Positions 1 to 5,507 of a stretch of 5,507 nucleotides of DNA are shown one piece after another. Made by a program: the position numbers and the translations under genes. Below the pieces are notes generated by a model that saw only the letters and a list, made by a program, of their open reading frames with translations, did no database searches and was not told where the DNA came from. This DNA is from Clostridiaceae bacterium (GTDB lineage Bacteria > Bacillota > Clostridia > Oscillospirales > Acutalibacteraceae). The stretch lies in NCBI GenBank assembly GCA_016297645.1, contig JAEDGF010000105.1:1-5507 (forward strand), in the 5' to 3' direction. Numbering within the stretch: position 1 is the stretch's first letter; each line of letters begins with the position of its first letter.

Positions 1-14
1 TTTTCCTATCCCCT

Positions 15-55
15 AAAAACGGGGCTGTAAAAAAACTCAGTTTTTTTACAGCCCC
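15..55 (-). terminator. Intrinsic terminator of glyQS
   Basis: A perfect 15-bp inverted repeat (21-35 with 41-55) encloses a 5-base loop. Read on the minus strand the stem begins GGGGCTGT and continues with seven A, matched by seven T on the other arm. The closing CCCC is followed by GTTTTT, the usual U-tract of a rho-independent terminator. It begins 22 bases after the glyQS stop codon. On the plus strand only TTT follows the stem, so it is a weaker terminator for any convergent gene entering from the left. Confidence 0.9.
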
Positions 56-77
56 TTTACCGTATTTATCCGAAAAA

Positions 78-1478
78 TCAGAATGCCATTTTTTCGCTTA
101 TGAAGTCGACGAGCTTGTCAACGGGGATTCTGACCTGCTCCATGGTGTCGCGGTCGCGTACGGTCACGCAGTTGTCGGCAGGAGTATTTTCATCGCCGAC
201 GGTTTCAAAGTCAACGGTGACGCAGAACGGAGTGCCTATCTCGTCCTGACGACGGTAGCGCTTGCCTATCGAACCGGCATCGTCGTAATCACACATAAAG
301 TGCTTTGAAAGCTCGGTGTGGATTTCCTGAGCCTTATCGCCGAGCTTCTTCGAAAGCGGCAGCACAGCACACTTCAACGGAGCGAGAGTCGGGTGAAGAT
401 GAAGAACCACACGAGTGTCGTTCTTTTCAGCGTCAACGACCTGCTCGTCATAAGCCTCGGTGAGGATGGCGAGGAAGAGTCTTTCAACGCCGAGCGACGG
501 CTCGATGACATAGGGGACATAGCGTTCGTTCGTCTGCGGATCAAAGTAGTCAAGGCTCTTGCCGGAGGTCTTTATGTGCTGGTTGAGGTCGTAGTCGGTT
601 CTGTCGGCAACGCCCCAAAGCTCGCCCCAGCCGAACGGGAAAAGGTACTCGAAGTCGGTAGTTGCCTTTGAATAGAAGCAAAGCTCCTCTTTGTCGTGAT
701 CTCTCAGGCGGAGATTTTCCTTTTTGATACCGAGAGAATAGAGCCAGTCGCGGCAGAAGCTCCTCCAATAGTCGAACCATTCAAGGTCGGTGCCGGGCTT
801 GCAGAAGAATTCAAGCTCCATCTGCTCAAACTCGCGGACGCGGAAAATGAAGTTACCGGGGGTTATCTCGTTACGGAACGATTTACCGATCTGCGCAACG
901 CCGAACGGGATCTTTTTACGAGTGGTGCGCTGAATGTTCGCGAAGTTGACAAAGATACCCTGTGCGGTTTCGGGACGGAGATAAAGCTCGTTCTTGCTGT
1001 CCTCGGTGACGCCCTGGAAGGTCTTGAACATCAGGTTAAACTGGCGGATATCCGTAAAATTGTGCTTGCCGCAGTTCGGACAGGGAATGTTATGCTCGCG
1101 GATGTAATCCATCATGGCTTCGTTCGACCAGCCTGCGACATTCGTTCCGTCAAAGTCCTCGATAAGATTATCGGCGCGGTGACGGGTCTTGCACTCTCTG
1201 CAATCCATAAGAGGATCGGAGAAGCCGCCGAGATGTCCCGAAGCGACCCAAGTCTGCGGATTCATGAGAATGGCTGAATCAAGACCTACATTGTAGGGGT
1301 TTTCTCTTATAAATTTCTGACGCCATGCGTTTTTGATATTTGTTTTAAGCTCTACGCCGAGAGGGCCGTAATCCCAAGTGTTTGCAAGACCGCCGTATAT
1401 TTCGCTGCCGGCATATACAAAGCCTCTGCCCTTGCAGAGAGCTACGAGTTTTTCCATTGATTTATCGGTATTATTCAT
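78..1478 (-). CDS. glyQS: Glycyl-tRNA synthetase, homodimeric class II type
   Basis: Cytoplasmic enzyme that attaches glycine to tRNA-Gly using ATP. The 466-residue protein is full length for the eukaryote-like alpha2 GlyRS and unrelated to the two-subunit GlyQ/GlyS form. Visible landmarks in order: the N-terminal GSEIYGGLANTWDYGPLG block (about 24-41, motif 1 region); two zinc-type CxxC pairs (C93/C96 and C133/C136); LYLRPETAQGIF (165-176); motif 2 with FRNE (201-204) and its following basic loop; motif 3 EPSLGVER with R333 (326-333); and a C-terminal anticodon-binding domain from about 365 to the end. The ATG at 1478 is chosen because a GGAGG (plus-strand CCTCC at 1489-1493) lies 10 bases upstream. 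The alternative Met8 has no such site. The gene has its own promoter and terminator, so it is probably monocistronic. It is transcribed away from hflX. The short leader carries no T-box. I see no missing catalytic residue. Confidence 0.97.
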   Translation of the reverse strand: MNNTDKSMEKLVALCKGRGFVYAGSEIYGGLANTWDYGPLGVELKTNIKNAWRQKFIRENPYNVGLDSAILMNPQTWVASGHLGGFSDPLMDCRECKTRHRADNLIEDFDGTNVAGWSNEAMMDYIREHNIPCPNCGKHNFTDIRQFNLMFKTFQGVTEDSKNELYLRPETAQGIFVNFANIQRTTRKKIPFGVAQIGKSFRNEITPGNFIFRVREFEQMELEFFCKPGTDLEWFDYWRSFCRDWLYSLGIKKENLRLRDHDKEELCFYSKATTDFEYLFPFGWGELWGVADRTDYDLNQHIKTSGKSLDYFDPQTNERYVPYVIEPSLGVERLFLAILTEAYDEQVVDAEKNDTRVVLHLHPTLAPLKCAVLPLSKKLGDKAQEIHTELSKHFMCDYDDAGSIGKRYRRQDEIGTPFCVTVDFETVGDENTPADNCVTVRDRDTMEQVRIPVDKLVDFISEKMAF

Positions 1479-1504
1479 TGAAGCAAGACCTCCGTCTCAG
1501 GTTT

Positions 1505-1521
1505 ACGGGAGCAAAGCCCGT
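1505..1521 (-). other. Small hairpin in the glyQS 5' leader
   Basis: ACGGG (1505-1509) and CCCGT (1517-1521) form a 5-bp stem with a 7-base loop inside the predicted 59-base glyQS leader. On the minus strand an AAGGAG sequence (plus 1523-1528) precedes it, and a possible four-codon TTG-CTC-CCG-TAA frame overlaps it. An alternative pairing of GGAG (1508-1511) with CTCC (1523-1526) is also possible. The structure is real on paper, but a regulatory role is only a guess. Confidence 0.3.
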
Positions 1522-1543
1522 TCTCCTTAAATTTCAAGACTTG

Positions 1544-1572
1544 ATTTTAACAAAAAAGCGCCGTAAAGTCAA
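1544..1572 (-). promoter_or_regulatory. Sigma-A-type promoter of glyQS
   Basis: On the minus strand TTGACT (plus 1567-1572) is followed after exactly 17 bases by TAAAAT (plus 1544-1549). A TG one base before the -10 makes it an extended -10 site. Each hexamer differs from consensus at one base. The predicted transcript starts near 1537, giving a leader of about 59 bases before the ATG at 1478. That is too short for a T-box riboswitch, and no T-box sequence is present. Confidence 0.85.
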
Positions 1573-1581
1573 GAAAAATCA

Positions 1582-1610
1582 TTGAATGAACCGACCTCTT
1601 ATGTTATACT
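1582..1610 (+). promoter_or_regulatory. Sigma-A-type promoter of hflX
   Basis: TTGAAT (1582-1587) and TATACT (1605-1610) are separated by exactly 17 bases, with an extended -10 TG at 1602-1603. The -10 box ends only six bases before the hflX ATG, so the expected start of transcription (seven bases past the box) is the A of that ATG at 1617. The -35 box lies 9 bp from the -35 box of the divergent glyQS promoter. Confidence 0.8.
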
Positions 1611-1616
1611 TGCGTT

Positions 1617-2888
1617 ATGGACTACTATTATAATGAACAAAAGCCGCAGCGGGTGCTTATTCTCGCGGCGGATACAGGTGAATATGACGCCGGCGCGAGC
1701 GTTGATGAGCTTAAAGAGCTTATAAAGACCGCAGGCGGAGAAACGGCAGGCGTTATGATACAGACTCTGCCGTGTGTCAATTCCGTTAGCTATATAGGCT
1801 CGGGCAAGCTCGCCGAAGCCGCGGAATTTGCCGCCGCAAACGATATCGACCTCACGGTGTGCGACTGCGAGCTTACCCCGACGCAGCAGCGCGTGCTGAC
1901 CGATACACTGAAAACGGATGTCGTGGACAGAACCGTTCTTATCCTCGATATTTTTGCGCTCAATGCACGGACAAACGAAGGTAAGCTGCAAGTAGAGCTG
2001 GCACAGCTGAAATACTCGCTGCCGCGCCTTTCGGGCAAGGGCGCTTCAATGTCGCGTCTGGGCGGCGGAATAGGAACGAGAGGTCCCGGCGAAACGAAGC
2101 TCGAAAGCGACCGAAGGCACATAAGGCGGCGCATCCACGCACTCGAAGAACAGCTTTCAGCCCTTGAAACAAGGCGGCGCAGACGGCGCGAGAGAAGAAA
2201 AAAGGACGGCGTAACGACAGCCGCGCTCGTCGGGTACACCAATGTCGGCAAATCGACTCTCCTGAACACGCTCACAAATTCGTCCGTACTTGCGGAAAAC
2301 AAGCTGTTCGCAACGCTCGACCCCACCTCGCGCGCCTTGAAGCTGCCGGACGGGCGCGAAATAATGCTTATCGACACGGTCGGATTTATTTCAAGACTTC
2401 CGCATTTTCTTGTCGAAGCGTTCAAATCGACTCTCGAAGAAGCAACCGACGCCGATCTGCTTATAGTGATGTGCGACGCGTCCGACCCCGAGTGCGAGGA
2501 AAAGCTCGACATAACTCTCGAAGTTCTCAAAGAGCTTTGCACCGAGGAAAAGCCCATCGTTACAGTCTACAATAAATGTGACATAGCTCATAATTTTATC
2601 GCACCGTACAGTAAAAACGCCGTTCATATCTCCGCGCAGAACAACATAGGAATAACCAATCTGCTCAATTGTATTTGCGGCGCTCTTCCCGACAACCGCC
2701 GCAGGCTGTCGGTGCTTATCCCCTACCGGCTATCGGCGCTTGAAGCAAAGCTGCGCTCGTCGGGTCGGCTTTTCGCGGAGGAGTACCGCGAGGACGGAAT
2801 ATTTATGGATATCGAGCTTGGCTTTAACGATGCGAAAGAAATATCCGAATATATAGTACCGCAGAACAAAAACGAAGACGAACAATAA
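1617..2888 (+). CDS. hflX: GTPase HflX, ribosome-associated
   Basis: HflX is a GTPase of the Obg-HflX group that binds the 50S subunit and 70S ribosomes. In studied bacteria it splits stalled or stress-inactivated ribosomes. The 423-residue protein is normal length. The N-terminal HflX domain (about 1-135) includes the conserved block DRTVLILDIFALNARTNEGK (104-123). A linker carries GGGIGTRGPGETKLE (149-163) and a helical, very basic segment with a run of arginines (186-196). The G domain shows G1 GYTNVGKST (206-214), a G2 threonine within 233-239, G3 DTVGF (253-257), G4 NKCD (319-322) and G5 SA (339-340). A short C-terminal domain follows from about 363. The ATG at 1617 puts 11 residues before the first conserved strand, as in relatives. 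It has no Shine-Dalgarno sequence and sits at the predicted transcription start, which suggests leaderless translation. It is probably the first gene of an operon with the two genes downstream. Confidence 0.96.
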   Translation: MDYYYNEQKPQRVLILAADTGEYDAGASVDELKELIKTAGGETAGVMIQTLPCVNSVSYIGSGKLAEAAEFAAANDIDLTVCDCELTPTQQRVLTDTLKTDVVDRTVLILDIFALNARTNEGKLQVELAQLKYSLPRLSGKGASMSRLGGGIGTRGPGETKLESDRRHIRRRIHALEEQLSALETRRRRRRERRKKDGVTTAALVGYTNVGKSTLLNTLTNSSVLAENKLFATLDPTSRALKLPDGREIMLIDTVGFISRLPHFLVEAFKSTLEEATDADLLIVMCDASDPECEEKLDITLEVLKELCTEEKPIVTVYNKCDIAHNFIAPYSKNAVHISAQNNIGITNLLNCICGALPDNRRRLSVLIPYRLSALEAKLRSSGRLFAEEYREDGIFMDIELGFNDAKEISEYIVPQNKNEDEQ

Positions 2889-2937
2889 CGCCGCCTGCAA
2901 AACGGCGGAAAAATAAATGACGGACGGAGGAAAAACA

Positions 2938-3837
2938 ATGTCACGCTATCTGATAATCAATGCAGACGATTTCGGAATGTGCCACTCGGCGAATGTCGCC
3001 GTTGAGGACCTTTTCAAAAAAGGCGGAATCACAAGCGCAACTATAATGGCACCCTGTGCGTGGTCGGTCGAAGCGGCTCGTTTTGCGGCTGCCCACCCGG
3101 AATACGCGATAGGACTTCATTTGACTCTTACAAGCGAATGGCACAACTACCGCTGGGCGCCCGTTTCGCGCGAAAGCGTATCTTCGCTTACGGACGAGGA
3201 GGGCTTCATGTGGCACGAATCGGACGAGTTTGAAAAGCACGCAGACTTAAAAGAGGTCGAACGGGAGATATGCGCACAGTACGACAAGCTCGCCTACTTC
3301 GGCTTTACGCCCTCGCATTTTGATAACCACATGGGCAGCCTTTACGGAATTGAAACAGGCAGATTCGAGCTGTTGGAGCTTACTGTCAAGCAGTGCGCAC
3401 TGCACGGCGGAATGCCCTTCCGTTTCCCGACGAAATTCACGGATGAACAGTTCTCCAACACAATGCTTGGCATCCATGTCCCGAAAGAAACCGTACTCGG
3501 ACTTCTCGGCAGCGTGAAGGCCGGTGCGGACGCGGCGGGCGTTGCGGTGCTTGACTACCTCATGCCCGGCGACTGGAACGGCCCGCAATCTCAAAGCTAC
3601 GAAAACTACCGCGAATACATTTTTGAAAAATACCGCGCTTTCCCCGAGGGAATAACGGAAACATACATCCACCCCGCAGCGGAAAGCGATGAACTGAAAG
3701 CGATTTCAGGCTCGTGGGAAAGACGCGTTTGGGAATACAGACTGTTTTCCGATCCGAAAACGCTCGAATTCATAAAAGACATAGGAATAGAACTTATAAA
3801 TTACCGCGACCTCAAAAAAATGAGAGCGGCAAACTGA
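2938..3837 (+). CDS. YdjC/ChbG-family carbohydrate deacetylase
   Basis: Predicted cytoplasmic, metal-dependent deacetylase of the YdjC/ChbG (HpnK) fold family. Its E. coli member ChbG removes one acetyl group from chitooligosaccharides. The substrate here cannot be read from sequence. Key motifs in the 299-residue protein: NADDFG (8-13, with the catalytic/metal aspartate D10-D11), GLHLTL (59-64, H61), HFDNHMG (127-133, H127 and H131) and HPAAE (245-249). H61 and H131 are the likely metal ligands together with an N-terminal Asp. There is no signal peptide. The ATG at 2938 is preferred over the in-frame ATG at 2917 because a GGAGG (2926-2930) lies 7 bases before it and the conserved first strand begins at residue 4. 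It starts 49 bases after the hflX stop and ends 20 bases before apgM, so it is probably co-transcribed. No sugar transporter or chitobiose gene is nearby to hint at the substrate. Confidence 0.9.
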   Translation: MSRYLIINADDFGMCHSANVAVEDLFKKGGITSATIMAPCAWSVEAARFAAAHPEYAIGLHLTLTSEWHNYRWAPVSRESVSSLTDEEGFMWHESDEFEKHADLKEVEREICAQYDKLAYFGFTPSHFDNHMGSLYGIETGRFELLELTVKQCALHGGMPFRFPTKFTDEQFSNTMLGIHVPKETVLGLLGSVKAGADAAGVAVLDYLMPGDWNGPQSQSYENYREYIFEKYRAFPEGITETYIHPAAESDELKAISGSWERRVWEYRLFSDPKTLEFIKDIGIELINYRDLKKMRAAN

Positions 3838-3857
3838 AAATTCGGGGGCGACATCAT

Positions 3858-5069
3858 ATGAAATATGCAGTAATACTCTATGACGGAATGGCGGACTATC
3901 CCGTTCCGCAGCTCGGCGGCAAAACGCCGATGGAAGTCGCAAAGAAACCTCTGTTTGATGCGATGGGCAAAAAGGGTGAAGTGGGACTTGTCAAAACGGT
4001 CGACGACTCGCTGAAACCCGGCAGCGATGTTGCGAATCTGAGCGTACTGGGCTTTGACCCCACAGTAAGCTATACGGGGCGCTCACCTCTCGAAGCCGTA
4101 AGCATCGGCGTTAAGCTCAACGACACAGATGTAACTCTGCGCTGCAACCTCGTAACGCTTTCGGACGACGAGAAGTACGAGGACAAAACTATGATAGATT
4201 ACTCTGCCGGCGACATTTCAACGGCGGACGCGGAAATACTTATAAAAGCCGTTCAGGAGCACTTCGGAAACGACACCTTCACATTTTATCCGGGCGTTGC
4301 CTACCGTCACTGTCTGCTGTGGCACAACGGCACTACCGACCTCGGCACAATGACTCCGCCGCACGATATTTCCGACAGAGTTATAGGCAAATATCTCTCG
4401 ACCTCGGAAAACGCAGCAGAGCTTATCAAAATGATGAAGGAAAGCTACGATATCCTTTCCGCTCACCCTCTCAACAAAGAAAGAGTGAAAAATGGCCTTC
4501 GCCCGGCAAACTCCATCTGGCTTTGGGGCGAAGGCACAAAACCGAGGCTCGGCACATTCTACGACACATACGGACTTCACGGTACAATGATCTCCGCAGT
4601 TGACCTTCTTAAAGGCATAGGCATATGCGCCGGAATGGATGTTCCGGAAGTCGAAGGCGCGACCGGATATATCGACACCAATTTTGAAGGCAAGGCAAAA
4701 TGCGCCGCAGACGCTCTTGCAAACGGCTCGGATTTTGTATATCTTCACTTTGAAGCGCCCGACGAATGCGGTCACAGAGCCGAGCCGGAAAACAAGGTCC
4801 GCTCGATAGAGCTTATCGACGAACAGGTGCTGCCGATCGTTATGGCAGAGCTTGAAAAGCACGGCGACTACAAAATAATGATACTTCCCGATCATCCCAC
4901 TCCCATTGTCACCAAAACCCACGCGCGTGACGCAGTGCCGTTTATGATCTATCACAAGAACGCCGAAAGAGAAGGCGTGGACAGCGTCAACGAGAATTCC
5001 GCCAAGGGAACGGGAATATACTACCCCACCGGAGTAAGCCTTATGAAGCACTTCCTCGACAAGGAGTAA
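3858..5069 (+). CDS. apgM: Archaeal-type cofactor-independent phosphoglycerate mutase (possible homoserine kinase)
   Basis: Alkaline-phosphatase-superfamily enzyme of 403 residues, full length. The family is usually annotated as 2,3-bisphosphoglycerate-independent phosphoglycerate mutase (3-phosphoglycerate to 2-phosphoglycerate, glycolysis/gluconeogenesis). A subgroup has been proposed to act as homoserine kinase. Active-site landmarks: YDGMAD with D9; PGSDVANLS (54-62), where S56 is the expected phosphorylated nucleophile; TGRSPLEA (73-80); RCNLVTL (95-101); YSAGDIST (115-122); PPHDI (167-171); ANSIWLWGEG (217-226); GATGYIDTN (267-275); APDECGH with D302 and H306; LPDHPTP with D345 and H346; and H355. 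All expected metal ligands are present. The start at 3858 matches the family N-terminus (MKYAVILYDG). The frame stays open upstream, but only inside the deacetylase gene. The ribosome site is a weak GGGGG (3844-3848) 9 bases away. The gene follows the deacetylase gene by 20 bases, which implies co-transcription and perhaps coupling. I am sure of the family, less so of the substrate. Confidence 0.92.
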   Translation: MKYAVILYDGMADYPVPQLGGKTPMEVAKKPLFDAMGKKGEVGLVKTVDDSLKPGSDVANLSVLGFDPTVSYTGRSPLEAVSIGVKLNDTDVTLRCNLVTLSDDEKYEDKTMIDYSAGDISTADAEILIKAVQEHFGNDTFTFYPGVAYRHCLLWHNGTTDLGTMTPPHDISDRVIGKYLSTSENAAELIKMMKESYDILSAHPLNKERVKNGLRPANSIWLWGEGTKPRLGTFYDTYGLHGTMISAVDLLKGIGICAGMDVPEVEGATGYIDTNFEGKAKCAADALANGSDFVYLHFEAPDECGHRAEPENKVRSIELIDEQVLPIVMAELEKHGDYKIMILPDHPTPIVTKTHARDAVPFMIYHKNAEREGVDSVNENSAKGTGIYYPTGVSLMKHFLDKE

Positions 5070-5092
5070 ACACGCGAAAGGTTGAACGACGA

Positions 5093-5457
5093 ATGACGGT
5101 AAAAAAAACTGACAAAAATGACCGGTGATTTCCGTTCTTACGATGTACGGATAAACGGCGACAGATACATTCTCACCGAGCCGGTTTCAGCTGCGGATGT
5201 TCCCGAGATAACGGATAAAACCGCCTTTGAAGCCGTAACGAATCATGTTCATCTTAAAAAACCGTGTTTCGCTTTCTGAATACCTGACGATGAAAAATAA
5301 GCTGTCTGAAATATGCGCTCCGCTCATAAAGCGTCTGAAAGAAGCATACCCGGACACAACTTTTGCCGTTTCCGCCGATATAACGCTGCACGGCTCTCTC
5401 ACCGTCCGCTTTCATCAAAAGCATGAGGGCGAAAGCGGCTGCGCAGCATCATCTTAG
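5093..5457 (+). pseudogene. Unrecognised small gene interrupted by two single-base frameshifts
   Basis: I do not recognise this family. Three overlapping frames are involved. An ATG at 5093 (AAAGG 11 bases upstream) leads to an early TGA. A frame from ATG 5118 to TGA 5279 gives 53 residues. A frame from ATG 5245 to TAG 5457 gives 70 residues. The frame changes fall at an A8 run (5101-5108) and an A6 run (5256-5261). Dropping one A from each run joins them into one 120-residue protein with plausible composition throughout: a strand-rich start (FRSYDVRINGDRYILTEP), an amphipathic helix (SEYLTMKNKLSEICAPLIKR) and two final strands (TTFAVSADI, SLTVRF). It begins 23 bases after apgM with no terminator between, so it could be the last gene of the hflX operon. 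It may be a decaying gene, a pair of homopolymer errors in the assembly, or a gene read by slippage. The alternative is two short independent genes, but neither 5118 nor 5245 has a clear ribosome binding site. Nothing supports a function. Confidence 0.5.
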
Positions 5458-5507
5458 GCTGACGGGACTTGAACCCGTGTCGGTTTTGACCGGCTGGTTT
5501 TCGCTCA
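5454..5507 (-). other. 3' part of a tRNA-like sequence, cut by the window end
   Basis: On the minus strand ACGGG-TTCAAGT-CCCGT (plus 5462-5478) is a perfect T-arm: 5-bp stem, G53, TTC, A58, T60 and C61 all in place. Two bases upstream in the tRNA sense there is a CGGT-CAAA-ACCG hairpin (plus 5481-5492) that would suit the long variable arm of a Leu/Ser-type tRNA. Against a functional gene: the acceptor arm would be CAGCCTA plus A, followed by GAT rather than CCA; it would need an unusual U1 partner; and the bases near 5494-5507 do not make a good anticodon arm (G at position 33). The acceptor segment also contains the TAG stop of the small frame on the other strand. It may be a tRNA fragment, pseudo-tRNA or old integration site. 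The 5' half is not visible. Confidence 0.4.

Noticed and set aside
318..1277. Open frames on the plus strand (318-671 and 696-1277) opposite glyQS
   Set aside because: They are antisense shadows of a clearly conserved synthetase, with no ribosome site and no recognisable protein content.
1629..1634. Perfect TATAAT inside the start of hflX
   Set aside because: No -35-like hexamer at the right distance, and a transcript from it would begin after the only plausible HflX start; the promoter at 1582-1610 fits better.
1790..2557. 255-codon minus-strand frame opposite hflX
   Set aside because: It is Ser/Arg-rich and low in complexity, as expected from the antisense of an Arg/Glu-rich GTPase; all G motifs are on the plus strand.
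2889..2908. CCGCC/GGCGG hairpin just after hflX as a terminator
   Set aside because: The stem is only 5 bp and is followed by an A-rich stretch, not T, so transcription probably reads through.
2917..2937. Upstream in-frame ATG adding seven residues to the deacetylase
   Set aside because: The only good ribosome site (GGAGG at 2926-2930) lies inside this extension and serves the ATG at 2938.
3714..3857. 48-codon N-terminal extension of apgM overlapping the deacetylase gene
   Set aside because: The extra residues are an off-frame reading of the deacetylase C-terminus; family alignment by eye begins at MKYAVILYDG at 3858.
4218..5051. 277-codon minus-strand frame opposite apgM
   Set aside because: No start signal and Val/Phe/Cys-rich composition typical of a reverse-strand shadow; the plus strand carries a complete conserved enzyme.
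5438..5447. Ten-base palindrome GCTGCGCAGC
   Set aside because: Short and inside a coding-like frame; no repeat elsewhere in the window and no sign of an operator.

Overview
The window is a compact, ordinary-looking stretch of bacterial chromosome. It most likely comes from the Clostridia (Firmicutes), perhaps an Oscillospiraceae/Ruminococcaceae-type gut bacterium. This is an inference. It rests on GGAGG ribosome binding sites, sigma-A-like promoters, a homodimeric (eukaryote-like) glycyl-tRNA synthetase, and a bacterial copy of the archaeal-type phosphoglycerate mutase family. No protein here fixes the genus.

Layout: positions 15-55 hold a strong intrinsic terminator for a minus-strand gene, glyQS (78-1478), which encodes glycyl-tRNA synthetase. 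Its promoter (1544-1572) lies back to back with a plus-strand promoter (1582-1610), with only 9 bp between the two -35 boxes. The plus-strand promoter drives hflX (ribosome-associated GTPase, 1617-2888). Its predicted transcription start coincides with the A of the hflX ATG, so hflX is probably read from a leaderless mRNA. hflX is followed on the same strand, with short gaps and no terminator, by a YdjC/ChbG-type carbohydrate deacetylase gene (2938-3837) and by apgM (3858-5069). ApgM belongs to the archaeal-type cofactor-independent phosphoglycerate mutase branch, some members of which have been proposed to be homoserine kinases. The three genes probably form one operon.

From 5070 to the end there is no intact long gene. 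A small unrecognised reading frame (about 5093-5457) is interrupted twice, at an A8 run and at an A6 run. Removing a single A from each run restores one continuous 120-residue protein. Its stop codon falls inside the 3' part of a minus-strand tRNA-like segment (5454 to the window end). That segment has a perfect T-arm but no encoded CCA, and its 5' half lies outside the window.

Working together: glyQS charges tRNA-Gly for translation, and HflX rescues or splits stalled ribosomes, so the divergent promoter pair serves two translation genes. The deacetylase and the phosphomutase are metabolic, and their link to hflX is by co-transcription only. I saw no mobile element, CRISPR array or defence system. 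The items worth a second look are the leaderless hflX start, the twice-interrupted small gene, the tRNA-like end, and the uncertain substrate of ApgM.
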